This document shows positions 16,544 to 25,085 of a DNA stretch of 64,000 bases, piece by piece. The notes beneath the pieces were generated by a model. The model was not told the origin of the DNA. It made no database searches and was given only the letters and a program-made list of their open reading frames with translations. Both the position numbers and the translations under genes were made by a program. This DNA comes from Paenibacillus sp. 32352 (GTDB taxonomy: Bacteria; Bacillota; Bacilli; Paenibacillales; NBRC-103111), in contig NZ_MZNT01000002.1 of NCBI RefSeq assembly GCF_002042965.1, positions 124,001 through 188,000 of the forward strand, read 5' to 3'. Each line of letters begins with the position of its first letter. Within the stretch, counting starts at the first letter, position 1.

Positions 16544-17982
16544 GCAGCTTGCGCGAACGTCTTCTAAGGCATAAGAAGCAGGAAGCGGGTACAGTGAAGC
16601 AGGCAGCCGTTCCAGATGAGGCAGCGGATTCGACCGCGAGTAGTGAGTGGAATATCGTGGAAGCACGGATGGCTCATAACGAATGGGGATCGTTCGTACT
16701 GCGCCGCCGCGTGTATGAGAGCTCCTTCAAGCACGGGTGTTACGCCTTGGGGGATTTGGTCGGGCAATCGGATTCGTTAATGACCATCCTGTTAAAGGGC
16801 GATCTCGATGCTCAGGAGAGCAGCCTGCCGTATAACAAGCTGTTGTATCTGGATACGGAGACTACGGGACTTGGAATTGGGGCGGGGAACATTCCCTTCA
16901 TGATCGGTATCGGATTCTATGAGGGCGATCAATTTGTCGTGGAGCAAATGTTCATTCGGAATCCCGCAGAAGAATTGGCCATGCTTCATCATCTGCAGGA
17001 GAAGCTCGTGGCCTACCCTTATCTGGTTTCATACAACGGCAAATCCTTCGATTGGCCGCTTATTAAGAACAGATATATTATGAACAGGATGCCTTCAGAG
17101 CCGGATATTGCGGGCCATTTGGATTTTCTCTACCCGTCGCGAAGTCTTTGGAAGCATACGCTTCCGTCCTGCCGGCTAGGGAAGGTAGAGGAGGAGCGGC
17201 TGCAAGTAATACGCCATGAGGATGTTCCCGGTTCTCTAGCTCCAGCGTTATATTTTCAGTATTTATCAGAGAACGATGTTTCTATTGTAAAAGGGGTTTT
17301 CATTCACAATGAGCTCGATATTTTATCGTTAGCCGGGCTCTCGGTGCATTTCTCCCGGGTTATACAGGGCAAGATCGATTGGACCCTTATGGGGCTTGAG
17401 GAACAATACAGGTTAGGTTTGTGGCTTCATAAGCTGGGGCTGGAATGGCGTGCGGAGCAGATCTTCGACCACTTAAGTGAACGGCTGTTCCAAGCGGATA
17501 CGGAAGAGACGCAGGATGATTATTTGCTGCCGCTCGCCCAGGTGTTTAAGCAGCAGCACCGCTACGAAGCCGCTTGCCGGCTGTGGGCGGCGTATATTGA
17601 ACGTAAAGGGCATCGCAGCCTGGCATCCCTGGAGCCGTACATTGAGTTATCTATGCACTATGAGCATAGGGAAAAGCACCTGCCGCGGGCTCTTATGTAT
17701 GCGGAACAAGCGCTGGATAAAGCTTGGCAGCGTGATTCGTTAAGAAGGCCGCAGCGTACAGTCACTAGCCCGCGGCGGGGAAGCAAGGGGCTATCCGCCG
17801 AAGAACGCAAGCAGCAGTCCGAAATAGCCGACCTGGAAAAACGAATTGCAAGACTTCGCAGCAAAGCGGTAAGGATGAAAGGTTCGGACGGAACTGGAGC
17901 TATATCCAACGCTGCCTCCGCCAAAAGGCGCCGAAAGGCCGCCGTCGGGAATCAGGAATGGACTATGGACAGCTTGATCTAA
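16540..17982 (+). CDS. mrfB: DnaQ-like exonuclease MrfB (YprB)
   Basis: A 480-residue protein with an RNase H-like exonuclease domain in the first half. The DEDD-type residues are visible: LYLDTETTG (Asp105, Glu107), SYNGKSFDWPLIKNRY (Asp) and FIHNELDILSLAGL (His and Asp). The second half is helical and resembles tetratricopeptide repeats (for example PLAQVFKQQHRYEAACRLW), then a basic, disordered tail. B. subtilis MrfB is the nuclease partner of MrfA in excision of mitomycin C lesions, independent of UvrABC. Position directly after mrfA matches that pairing. The start ATG follows GGGAGGTGCAGCA. Confidence 0.93.
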   Translation: MSSLRERLLRHKKQEAGTVKQAAVPDEAADSTASSEWNIVEARMAHNEWGSFVLRRRVYESSFKHGCYALGDLVGQSDSLMTILLKGDLDAQESSLPYNKLLYLDTETTGLGIGAGNIPFMIGIGFYEGDQFVVEQMFIRNPAEELAMLHHLQEKLVAYPYLVSYNGKSFDWPLIKNRYIMNRMPSEPDIAGHLDFLYPSRSLWKHTLPSCRLGKVEEERLQVIRHEDVPGSLAPALYFQYLSENDVSIVKGVFIHNELDILSLAGLSVHFSRVIQGKIDWTLMGLEEQYRLGLWLHKLGLEWRAEQIFDHLSERLFQADTEETQDDYLLPLAQVFKQQHRYEAACRLWAAYIERKGHRSLASLEPYIELSMHYEHREKHLPRALMYAEQALDKAWQRDSLRRPQRTVTSPRRGSKGLSAEERKQQSEIADLEKRIARLRSKAVRMKGSDGTGAISNAASAKRRRKAAVGNQEWTMDSLI

Positions 17983-18046
17983 AAAACAAAGCTGGAAATC
18001 GGCAATAAACCTAAGAAAGAGCGGCAGTAAGAGCATAAATCGTCCT

Positions 18047-18092
18047 CTTAATGGAAATATTTGAAAGCAACTGCACTGACGGTTCCATTAAG
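18047..18092. repeat. 10-bp perfect inverted repeat upstream of the Fpg gene
   Basis: CTTAATGGAA at 18047-18056 is matched exactly by TTCCATTAAG at 18083-18092, with 26 bases between. It ends seven bases before the GGAGG of the downstream gene. It could be an operator or an RNA hairpin controlling ribosome access. No T run follows, so it is not a standard terminator. Confidence 0.5.
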
Positions 18093-18109
18093 AACATGGA
18101 GGTTATACG

Positions 18110-18919
18110 ATGCCCGAGCTGCCGGAAATGGAAAATTACAGGCTGCTGTTAAATCAAAGATTAATTGGCAGGATCATTACGGATGTTCAAGTGGAACGAG
18201 AGAAATCTATCAATGTTCCCGTTCCCGTATTTCAACGCGCACTGATCGGAGCTTCGATCAGAGAGATCGAGCGCAGAGCGAAGCATTTGCTGTTCCACCT
18301 AAGCTCTTCTAATATGCTTGTTCTTCATCTAATGCTTGGAGGGATGATGTTTTACGGTACGGAGGAGGAAAAGCCGGACCGGACCGTGCAAGTAACGTTA
18401 AGCTTCGGCGCTATGCATCTGTACTTCATTGGCCTGCGATTAGGGTACTTGCATTACCATTCATTGGAGGAAGCGGACCGGCTTCTCCAGAAGCTCGGAC
18501 CGGAGCCTCTAAACGCCGAATTTACGAAGGAACGATTCGCTCAGTTGATGCGGAAGCAGAGAGGGACTTTAAAATCCGTACTGGTAGACCAAGGGGTTAT
18601 AGCGGGTATCGGCAATTGTTATTCGGACGAAATTTGCTTTGAAGCGGGACTTCTCCCCTCCAGACGGAGCCAGCAGCTCTTGGATAACGAGATGGACCGA
18701 TTATACCACTCCATGAGGGGAGTCCTTGCTGAAGCGACTCGCAACGGCGGTTATATGGAAATGCCGTTGTTTGCGGAGGACCGGTTGACCGGCGGGTATG
18801 ATAAGCAGTGTAAAGTGTATGACCGGGAAGGAGAGCCTTGTGCTCGATGCGGCAGTCCTTTGGTGCGTCAGGATGTTTCTTCGAAAAAATCGTTTTGCTG
18901 CCTGCATTGTCAGCATTAG
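18110..18919 (+). CDS. Fpg/Nei-family DNA glycosylase
   Basis: A 269-residue bifunctional DNA glycosylase/AP lyase of the formamidopyrimidine family, removing oxidised bases. It begins PELPE after Met, giving catalytic Pro2 and Glu3, and has the conserved Lys58 in RRAKHL. The helix-two-turn-helix region reads GVIAGIGNCYSDEICF, the classic GIGNxYxxExL motif. The zinc finger has Cys244, Cys247, Cys264 and Cys267, with Lys where many members have Arg before the last Cys pair. It is not in the polA-mutM context, so it is probably a second paralogue with its own specificity. Endonuclease IV follows after 10 bp, a sensible base-excision partner. Confidence 0.9.
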   Translation: MPELPEMENYRLLLNQRLIGRIITDVQVEREKSINVPVPVFQRALIGASIREIERRAKHLLFHLSSSNMLVLHLMLGGMMFYGTEEEKPDRTVQVTLSFGAMHLYFIGLRLGYLHYHSLEEADRLLQKLGPEPLNAEFTKERFAQLMRKQRGTLKSVLVDQGVIAGIGNCYSDEICFEAGLLPSRRSQQLLDNEMDRLYHSMRGVLAEATRNGGYMEMPLFAEDRLTGGYDKQCKVYDREGEPCARCGSPLVRQDVSSKKSFCCLHCQH

Positions 18920-18929
18920 GGGGTACGGA

Positions 18930-19769
18930 ATGAACATAGGATGCCATATCAGCATAAGAAACGGTTTTTTGGAAGCAGCCAAAACGGCCTTAAAGCTGGA
19001 GGCGACAGCTTATCAATATTTTCCGAAAAATCCGCGAAGCCTGACGGTGAAGCAATGGAACGCTAAGGATGCGGAAGCCTGTGCGCGTTTTTGCCGGGAG
19101 AACGGGATTTATTCCATTGCGCATTCCCCTTATCCGACGAATCTGGCTGTAGATGATCCGGGTCTGCATACGGCTACGGTGCAGTCGCTGCGCAACGATT
19201 TGCAAATAGCCGAAGCGTGCGGATCCGTTGGAGTCGTTGTCCATTTTGGCAAATATAAGGGAACGGACCCGTTACAAGGCTACAAAAATATTATACAATG
19301 TCTACATGATGTGCTTTTCGACTGGGAAGGACGAGCCAAGCTGCTAATCGAGAATCAGGCAGGCGACGGATCTTTGATGGGAACGACACTGGAGGAGCTT
19401 GTGCAAATTCGCACATTGAGCGCCTTTAAGGAGCATATCGGCTTTTGTTTTGATACGTGCCACGCCTTTGCAAGCGGATTATGGCCTATAGGCCATGAGG
19501 GATGGAGTCAGCTGAAGGACCAGGCCGTCCGTTTGGGATATTTTGATCATTTGCTGGCTGTTCATCTAAATGATTCCGTGTATGAAGGCGGGCAGTTCAG
19601 GGACAGGCACGCTATGATCGGCAAAGGGTACATTGGAGAGCAGCGGTTTCGTGAGTTTCTGCAAACGATAGACGGGTTTGACCTTCCGGCTATATTGGAA
19701 ACGCCTGTTCTTCGAGGGCATACCCATGCCGGGGAGATTCGTCTGGTACGCGAGCTGGCCCCAAACTAG
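18930..19769 (+). CDS. nfo: endonuclease IV-type AP endonuclease
   Basis: A 279-residue TIM-barrel AP endonuclease that cuts DNA 5' of abasic sites. All nine metal-ligand positions of the endonuclease IV family can be matched: IAHSPY (His), VVHFGK (His), LLIENQ (Glu), FDTCHAF (Asp, His), VHLNDS (His), DRHAMIG (Asp, His) and ILETP (Glu). The ATG at 18930 follows TTAGGGGG and gives MNIGCHIS, the family start. It is co-transcribed with the Fpg-family gene. Together they provide base removal and strand incision at abasic sites. Confidence 0.93.
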   Translation: MNIGCHISIRNGFLEAAKTALKLEATAYQYFPKNPRSLTVKQWNAKDAEACARFCRENGIYSIAHSPYPTNLAVDDPGLHTATVQSLRNDLQIAEACGSVGVVVHFGKYKGTDPLQGYKNIIQCLHDVLFDWEGRAKLLIENQAGDGSLMGTTLEELVQIRTLSAFKEHIGFCFDTCHAFASGLWPIGHEGWSQLKDQAVRLGYFDHLLAVHLNDSVYEGGQFRDRHAMIGKGYIGEQRFREFLQTIDGFDLPAILETPVLRGHTHAGEIRLVRELAPN

Positions 19770-19875
19770 CACGGTTTCGCAAGAGGGTGGCTTCCCTTAC
19801 TACATATTTTTTTGTCAATACATAGTTGTTGTTCCCGTCAAGGGATCTGTGCTTTCCTTTCTAAGGAGATGATCA

Positions 19876-20220
19876 ATTATCATTAATGTATTCATGGATG
19901 ATCTGAGGGCTTGTCCCGAAGGATTTGTACTGGCTCGTAACTCAGAGGAGTGCAGACTTCTTCTGGATGAGTGTGACATTAACGTGCTTTCGCTGGATTT
20001 TGATTTGGGTTGGGATCAGCCGACAGGAATGGATGTGGTTCTGTATATGATCTCGGCGAATCGTTATCCCCAGGAGATCTATCTTCACAGCTCCAGCATC
20101 GTGGGCAGAAAACAGATGTACGAGCTGTTATACCAGAACAAGCCGGAAAACGTAAAATTGGCTAGCGGTCCCGTACCGTATGAAATGCTGCTCCACATCG
20201 CTAAAACTAGACAAGAATAG
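19876..20220 (+). CDS. cyclic-phosphate processing receiver (cREC)-like protein, non-canonical start
   Basis: A small receiver-like protein containing FMDDLRACPEGFVLARN, LSLDFDLGWDQPTGMDV and YLHSSSIVGRK. These Asp-rich segments fit the cREC type of receiver domain described as processing cyclic phosphates; the specific reaction here is unknown. Family members start a few residues before the MDD motif. The only ATG in frame (19894) is 25 bases from the ribosome site AAGGAG (19863-19868), whereas an in-frame ATT at 19876 is seven bases away and restores an N-terminus IIINVFMDD. I therefore start at ATT 19876. The alternatives are the ATG, or a one-base sequence error after ATG 19869. Confidence 0.6.
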   Translation: MIINVFMDDLRACPEGFVLARNSEECRLLLDECDINVLSLDFDLGWDQPTGMDVVLYMISANRYPQEIYLHSSSIVGRKQMYELLYQNKPENVKLASGPVPYEMLLHIAKTRQE

Positions 20221-20232
20221 GTTGTGATTGTT

Positions 20233-21003
20233 ATGCAAATCATTTCTTTGGAAAACATTCATTTTATCCGTGAAGAGCGGGCGATATTATCTGAAGTCGG
20301 TATTCAGATTGAACAAGGACAGCACTGGGTCATTCTTGGGAAAAACGGATCAGGCAAGACGACCATCCTGGAGCTGATCAACGGATATCAGTTCCCGAGC
20401 AGCGGGCAGGTTCGCGTGTTGGATCATATTTACGGCCAATGCGACGTTCGTGAGGTGCGCAAGCAAATCGGCTATATCAGCCAATCATTGTACGAAAAGC
20501 TGAATCCCGGCGATCCGGTCTGGGAAGTTATCGCTACCGGTGAATACGGGTTTTTGCGTTTTTATGAAGAGATTCCTGCGGAAGTACGCGGGAAAGCGTT
20601 GGAAATGCTGGAGGAGGTAGGCTTGAGGCATCTTGCGGATCAGCCCCTGGGCACTCTATCCCAAGGCGAGCGGAAGAAGATAATGCTGGCCCGCGCCTTA
20701 ATGACCAGTCCTAAGATTCTTATTATGGACGAGCCTTGCTCCGGACTCGACTTGTACGAAAGGGAGCGGCTGCTAGAGACCATTAACCGTCTCGGCAAGC
20801 AGCAAATTACAGTAGTATACGTGACGCATCATATCGAAGAAATTATGCCTATGTTTTCTCATGTAGCTTTGATTGATCAAGGGAAAATAATCGCGTCGGG
20901 TCCGAAGGAGGAGGTTCTTAACGAGGAGAATCTTCTAAAGACCTTCCAGGTTCCCGTAGCGATGGAATGGTTTCAAGGACGTCCTTGGATTAAGGTGCTA
21001 TAA
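20233..21003 (+). CDS. ABC transporter ATP-binding protein, YlmA-like
   Basis: A 256-residue ABC ATPase: Walker A GKNGSGKT (36-43), signature LSQGERKK, Walker B ILIMDEPC and the switch His in VYVTHHIEE. The TLSQGE signature and the overall order resemble B. subtilis YlmA and the ModF-like ATPases. No permease gene is adjacent, so its partner is unknown. I start at ATG 20233; a GTG at 20224 is also in frame but sits too near the weak AGG. The stop TAA shares one base with the ATG of the next gene, so the two are translationally coupled. Confidence 0.85.
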   Translation: MQIISLENIHFIREERAILSEVGIQIEQGQHWVILGKNGSGKTTILELINGYQFPSSGQVRVLDHIYGQCDVREVRKQIGYISQSLYEKLNPGDPVWEVIATGEYGFLRFYEEIPAEVRGKALEMLEEVGLRHLADQPLGTLSQGERKKIMLARALMTSPKILIMDEPCSGLDLYERERLLETINRLGKQQITVVYVTHHIEEIMPMFSHVALIDQGKIIASGPKEEVLNEENLLKTFQVPVAMEWFQGRPWIKVL

Positions 21004-22037
21004 TGACAGAACAAACCCATTCAAGAAGTATGTTTATAGGAACGTCAAATCATGGCTTCGGCCAGCACGCGCAAGAAGAAATCAGACGATTATTTGAAAC
21101 GCAAGTCCAGTTTCGTCATATTATACCTGCTGAGGTCTTTACATTTACGATTCAGGAAGACAAAGCGTCCGTCATCGAGAAACTGATCCATCATGAGCCT
21201 ATGTTTTTGAGACATATGCAGCCGGTTGATGCCGAGCTGGAATGGGACGGCTCGATGGAGGCGCTGCTTCATCCTATAGCTGAATCCCTTAAGCTGGAGG
21301 AAGGCTTAAAAACGGCCGTACAAGTGCGAAAAACAGAGCAGGTGAGTTCGGAGGTATCCCTCGGGGATTATAAGCGGGCTATTGACGAGGTTTTGGAGAA
21401 GGAACATTCCATTATTCCGGTTGTTAAAGACGCGGATGTGATCGTATCGGTCTTTTTGACTGCGGACAAAGCCTACTTGGGTGTGTCCAAGCCCGAGCAT
21501 AACCTGAGCGATTGGTCCGGAGGAGCAATTCGCTTCCGCAAGGAAGAAGGTCAAGTGTCCAGAGCCAAGTTCAAGCTGCTGGAGGCAGAAAGAGCATTCG
21601 GCCTTGATTTTGAGCAGTACCGGTCAGCGCTGGATATCGGAGCGGCACCCGGAGGATGGACCTCATTGCTGCTGGAACGAGGGATGAAGGTGACGGCTGT
21701 CGACCCTGCGAAGCTCGACCCGAGCTTACTGCGCAATCCCAAGCTTACTTTTCTTCAGAAAAATGCAGCCGACGTGACCTTCCAGCCGCAATCGTTTGAT
21801 CTTCTCGTATGTGACATGAGCTGGAGTCCGCGTCAAATGGCCAAATTGGTCAAGGGGCTGCTGTATGCTCTTCAAACAGGCGGCACGGCTATCATTACAG
21901 TTAAGTTGATGCATAAGAAGCCATTCCAAACCGTTCGCGAGCTGGTGGAGGATCTTTCTCCCGAGCTGGCTCTTCAAAAAGGGAAGCAGCTATTCCATAA
22001 TAGGGAAGAATTGACGGTATTCTTTATTAAAGCTTAG
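21003..22037 (+). CDS. RlmM-like SAM-dependent 2'-O-ribose methyltransferase
   Basis: A 344-residue protein with an N-terminal region like the THUMP-containing part of RlmM and a C-terminal FtsJ/RrmJ fold. The SAM loop reads LDIGAAPGGW (from Gly213), followed by VCDMSWSP and ITVKLMHKK. The K-D-K-E tetrad of 2'-O-methyltransferases can be read as Lys in SRAKFKL, Asp in VCDM, Lys in TVKL and Glu near REELTVFF. E. coli RlmM modifies C2498 of 23S rRNA; the target here is inferred to be rRNA. It is coupled to the upstream ABC ATPase by a TAATG junction. Confidence 0.82.
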   Translation: MTEQTHSRSMFIGTSNHGFGQHAQEEIRRLFETQVQFRHIIPAEVFTFTIQEDKASVIEKLIHHEPMFLRHMQPVDAELEWDGSMEALLHPIAESLKLEEGLKTAVQVRKTEQVSSEVSLGDYKRAIDEVLEKEHSIIPVVKDADVIVSVFLTADKAYLGVSKPEHNLSDWSGGAIRFRKEEGQVSRAKFKLLEAERAFGLDFEQYRSALDIGAAPGGWTSLLLERGMKVTAVDPAKLDPSLLRNPKLTFLQKNAADVTFQPQSFDLLVCDMSWSPRQMAKLVKGLLYALQTGGTAIITVKLMHKKPFQTVRELVEDLSPELALQKGKQLFHNREELTVFFIKA

Positions 22038-22066
22038 TTTTTCGGAGAAAGGGGAGGGTAGCTCTA

Positions 22067-22696
22067 ATGCAGGCGGGGCAACCGTATTGGGATCATATTT
22101 TTGCAGAACCGCAAGACAGCAAGCCGGACTATGATGATTGGCTCCTGAAGCATAAGGGATTGTTAGAGGCTTCCCGTGAGATTCCAATACTCGACTTAGG
22201 CTGTGGAGCCGGCGGCGATACGTTATGTTTAACCGAGCTTGGCTATCGGGTTATTGCCTGCGATTTCTCCGATGTGGCATTGAGCCGCGTCAAAATGCAT
22301 ATTCCTTCTGCAGAGGTCCGTAAAGTGAATTTGGCAGAGCTTCTGCCCTTCGAGAAGAATAGCGCTCAAGTTATAGTTGCTGATTTGAGTCTTCACTATT
22401 TTTCTTGGGAAAAGACAGAAGCCATTTTTAACGAGCTTCAGCGAGTACTTGTCCCGGGCGGTCACTTGCTCTGCAGAGTCAATTCTATTCAGGATGTACA
22501 TTTCGGCGCAGGCGAAGGCAACGAAATAGAACCTCGCTTTTACGAGCAGAATGGCCAATTCAAGCGTTTTTTTAACCGGGACGATCTGATTCGTTTGCTG
22601 AGCAATTGGCAGCTGGAATTTATACAGGAAGCGACTATGAATCGTTACCATAAACCTAAGAAGTTATGGGAATTTGCTGCCGCTAAGCCAAAATAG
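22067..22696 (+). CDS. class I SAM-dependent methyltransferase
   Basis: A 209-residue Rossmann-fold methyltransferase with motif I ILDLGCGAGGD (41-51), ACDFSDVAL as the acidic motif II, and ADLSLHYFSWEKT before the ELQRVLVPGGHLL core. The HYFSW stretch and length recall TehB-like and small-molecule methyltransferases. The substrate cannot be assigned. It lies 29 bp after the RlmM-like gene, with GGAGGGTAGCTCTA before the ATG. Confidence 0.85.
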   Translation: MQAGQPYWDHIFAEPQDSKPDYDDWLLKHKGLLEASREIPILDLGCGAGGDTLCLTELGYRVIACDFSDVALSRVKMHIPSAEVRKVNLAELLPFEKNSAQVIVADLSLHYFSWEKTEAIFNELQRVLVPGGHLLCRVNSIQDVHFGAGEGNEIEPRFYEQNGQFKRFFNRDDLIRLLSNWQLEFIQEATMNRYHKPKKLWEFAAAKPK

Positions 22697-22726
22697 AATA
22701 GCTGGATGTATGGGGGGGAATTAGCA

Positions 22727-23917
22727 GTGAGAAGGCTCCTTGTTCCAGTCGGCTTGTTTCTCGTCATTGCTGCTTTGGGATTGCTTTTTCTGCCGCGGGA
22801 CACGTACAATCCGCAGCGTGTGACCCAACGCGGTTCATCCATGATGCAGATGGAGAATCAAGTCAAAGCGCAGGCTGCTGCGGTGATAACGACTCACTGG
22901 GAAGGGAATGCCTACGCCATACCGGACGATCCGGAGCTTGAGACAGATTCAAAGGCGCCGCCCTTATGTGAAGGTAGTTCATTAAGTACGCCCCGGCAGG
23001 TCGTTGACGTGCCTGTTGCCACCCTGTGGAGTCAACCGAACCAGGCCAGAGCCATAGATCACCCTGCGCTACAAAAACCGGCCTCAATAAAGTCCTGGCT
23101 CCGAAAGATGAGCATTCCTGATAAGCTGTGGCTGGTGGGGAAGCTTGAAACCCAAGCGCTTCTAGGTACGGAGGTGGCAGTGCTGGGGGAGCAGGGGGAT
23201 TGGGTGCAGGTGACGGTACCGGATCAAGCTACCCCTAAAAATGAGAATGGATATCCCGGGTGGGTTCACAAGGTACAAATTGCAGAACGGACTATTGCCT
23301 ATGATGCTTGCCCCGTGGCTGTTGTATCCAAGTCGACGGCATGGCTCTACGAGGATGCTGTAAGTGACCAGTCGACGGAGGAAATCAGCTTTAACACGAA
23401 GCTGCCGATTCTTACGGCAGAGGGCTCCAGGGTTGGTGCAGCAGTTAGAGAAGGAGAAATTCGGTGGGTCGAAAAGGCGGATGTCAAGATCATGGAGCCA
23501 TCTATGCCGGCTGATCAATTAACTCTGCAAGTCACAGGGGGAGAACTGGTGATCACCGCTAAAGGCTTCCTGGATCTCCCGTATCTTTGGTCTGGAACGT
23601 CAGGCTTCGGCTTCGATTGTTCCGGGTTTACTTATGCCATACATCAGTTTCACGGGATTGACATCCCGAGGGATGCCAAGGATCAAGCTAGACAAGGAAC
23701 GGCAGTGGCTTTGGCTGATATAGAGCCTGGTGATTTGTTGTTCTATGCTTATGATAAAGGAAAAGGAAAAGTTCATCATGTGTCTATGTATATCGGTGAC
23801 GGCAAGATGATTCATTCCCCGAGAACGGAACGAAGCATTGAAATCATTTCTATTCATACACCGTCCTATGCTCAAGAATTTGCCGGAGCCCGCCGTTACA
23901 TGGCAATTTCTATTTAA
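22727..23917 (+). CDS. NlpC/P60 peptidoglycan endopeptidase with SH3-like region
   Basis: A 396-residue exported cell-wall hydrolase. A hydrophobic N-terminal segment (about 3-22) acts as signal anchor. The middle, about residues 85-260, looks like SH3-type repeats (WLVGKLET, QGDWVQVTVPD, GYPGWVHKVQ). The C-terminal NlpC/P60 domain has FDCSGF with Cys298, HHVSMYIGDG with His351, and IHSPRTE, giving the Cys-His catalytic pair. It should cleave the gamma-D-Glu-diaminopimelate bond, as YkfC-type enzymes do. The start is GTG at 22727, six bases after a GGGGGGGAA run; an ATG seven codons earlier lies before that site. Confidence 0.88.
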   Translation: MRRLLVPVGLFLVIAALGLLFLPRDTYNPQRVTQRGSSMMQMENQVKAQAAAVITTHWEGNAYAIPDDPELETDSKAPPLCEGSSLSTPRQVVDVPVATLWSQPNQARAIDHPALQKPASIKSWLRKMSIPDKLWLVGKLETQALLGTEVAVLGEQGDWVQVTVPDQATPKNENGYPGWVHKVQIAERTIAYDACPVAVVSKSTAWLYEDAVSDQSTEEISFNTKLPILTAEGSRVGAAVREGEIRWVEKADVKIMEPSMPADQLTLQVTGGELVITAKGFLDLPYLWSGTSGFGFDCSGFTYAIHQFHGIDIPRDAKDQARQGTAVALADIEPGDLLFYAYDKGKGKVHHVSMYIGDGKMIHSPRTERSIEIISIHTPSYAQEFAGARRYMAISI

Positions 23918-24038
23918 GCCATGATTGATTCTTACTTTATGACTTACCGCATGAAGCACCACTTCCCAAGACTTTGTCTTGTCAGTGAGTGCTTTTTCCA
24001 TAGCTTACAATCAAAACGAAATCGTGGGGGGATTAGCT

Positions 24039-24779
24039 ATGCGTTTGACTGTATTGGGGCCATGGGGAGCGTATCCTGCTGCCGGAGAGGCAAGTGCAGG
24101 GTATTTAGTGGAGCATCAAGGACATCAGCTTCTGCTCGATTGCGGCAGCGGAGTCCTGTCTGTTGTACAAAAGCATACACGCCTGCAGGATTTATCCGCT
24201 GCCATCATTAGCCATCGGCATCATGATCATATTGCAGATTTAGGATGTTTGCAGTATGCTTGTCTGATTGATTCGGATCTACGTCGCAGGGAGGAACCCT
24301 TACCCATTTACATTGCAAGTGATGGTTTGAGCACGAATGAGCCCTACCGATCTATGAAAGGTTCCGAAATCCGGTCAGTATCGGAGCATGACGTGCTGCA
24401 TCTTCATGGAATGGAGTGCTCCTTTTTCAAAACATTTCACGAGGTTTATTGTTTAGGTATTAAAATAAAAGCCGGCGGCAAAACGATTGTCTACACTGCG
24501 GATAGCTGCTTTGACGAATCCTTGATCAGCTTCTGTCAGGGGGCCGATGTGCTTATAGCCGAAACTTCATTCTATGCGGAATTTCAAAATGCCAGGCAGT
24601 ATGGTCATATGAATACAACGGAAGTAGGCTACTTAGCCAAAATGGCCCGGCCGGGTAAAGTCATACTGACTCATCTTCCGCATTTTGGAAATACAGACCA
24701 GCTTGTAGATGAAGTATCGCAGCAGTATGACGGAGAAATTTTCTTAGCCAAATGCGGCTTGAATTTCGAGATTGTGTAA
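24039..24779 (+). CDS. metallo-beta-lactamase-fold hydrolase, YhfI-like
   Basis: A 246-residue MBL-fold protein. It starts MRLTVLGPWGAYPAAGE, close to the N-terminus of RNase Z-like and YhfI proteins, and has the metal motif SHRHHDH (His59, His61, Asp63, His64). Later ligands lie in TFHEVYCLGIKI, VYTADSCFDE and ILTHLPHF. The family acts on phosphodiester or cyclic nucleotide substrates, but the function of YhfI is not established. The ATG follows GGGGGATTAGCT. It is shorter than RNase Z (rnz at 6.2 kb) and lacks its flexible arm. Confidence 0.85.
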   Translation: MRLTVLGPWGAYPAAGEASAGYLVEHQGHQLLLDCGSGVLSVVQKHTRLQDLSAAIISHRHHDHIADLGCLQYACLIDSDLRRREEPLPIYIASDGLSTNEPYRSMKGSEIRSVSEHDVLHLHGMECSFFKTFHEVYCLGIKIKAGGKTIVYTADSCFDESLISFCQGADVLIAETSFYAEFQNARQYGHMNTTEVGYLAKMARPGKVILTHLPHFGNTDQLVDEVSQQYDGEIFLAKCGLNFEIV

Positions 24780-24790
24780 GGAGGACCATT

Positions 24791-25048
24791 ATGAGTGAAG
24801 AGCATCAACATCAATATGATGAGCTGCGTGCAGCCATGTATCGCTTGTTCAAGGATGCGGGATATGAAAATATAGATTTATTACGCTGTATCGATGCGCT
24901 GGAACGGGAGCAGGAATACCAGCAAAAGCTGCAGCTGCTAACCCAAGAGAACCTTCGATTGAAGGAGCAGGTAAAAAGATGGAGGACCGCATCGGTCCTG
25001 AAGGAAGGCAGTATGTCCAGCAGGCTGAGGGATGCACTAAGAGAGTAG
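24791..25048 (+). CDS. small coiled-coil hypothetical protein
   Basis: An 85-residue, charged protein starting MSEEHQHQYDELRAAMYRLF, with a heptad-like region at about 40-70 (EQEYQQKLQLLTQENLRL) that should form a coiled coil. The ATG at 24791 follows AAGGAGGACCATT, an excellent ribosome site 12 bp after the YhfI-like stop. It is probably co-transcribed with that gene. I do not recognise a named family. Confidence 0.72.
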   Translation: MSEEHQHQYDELRAAMYRLFKDAGYENIDLLRCIDALEREQEYQQKLQLLTQENLRLKEQVKRWRTASVLKEGSMSSRLRDALRE

Positions 25049-25085
25049 ACTAGAGACGGTAGAAAGAGGAAAGAGGTGACCTTAT

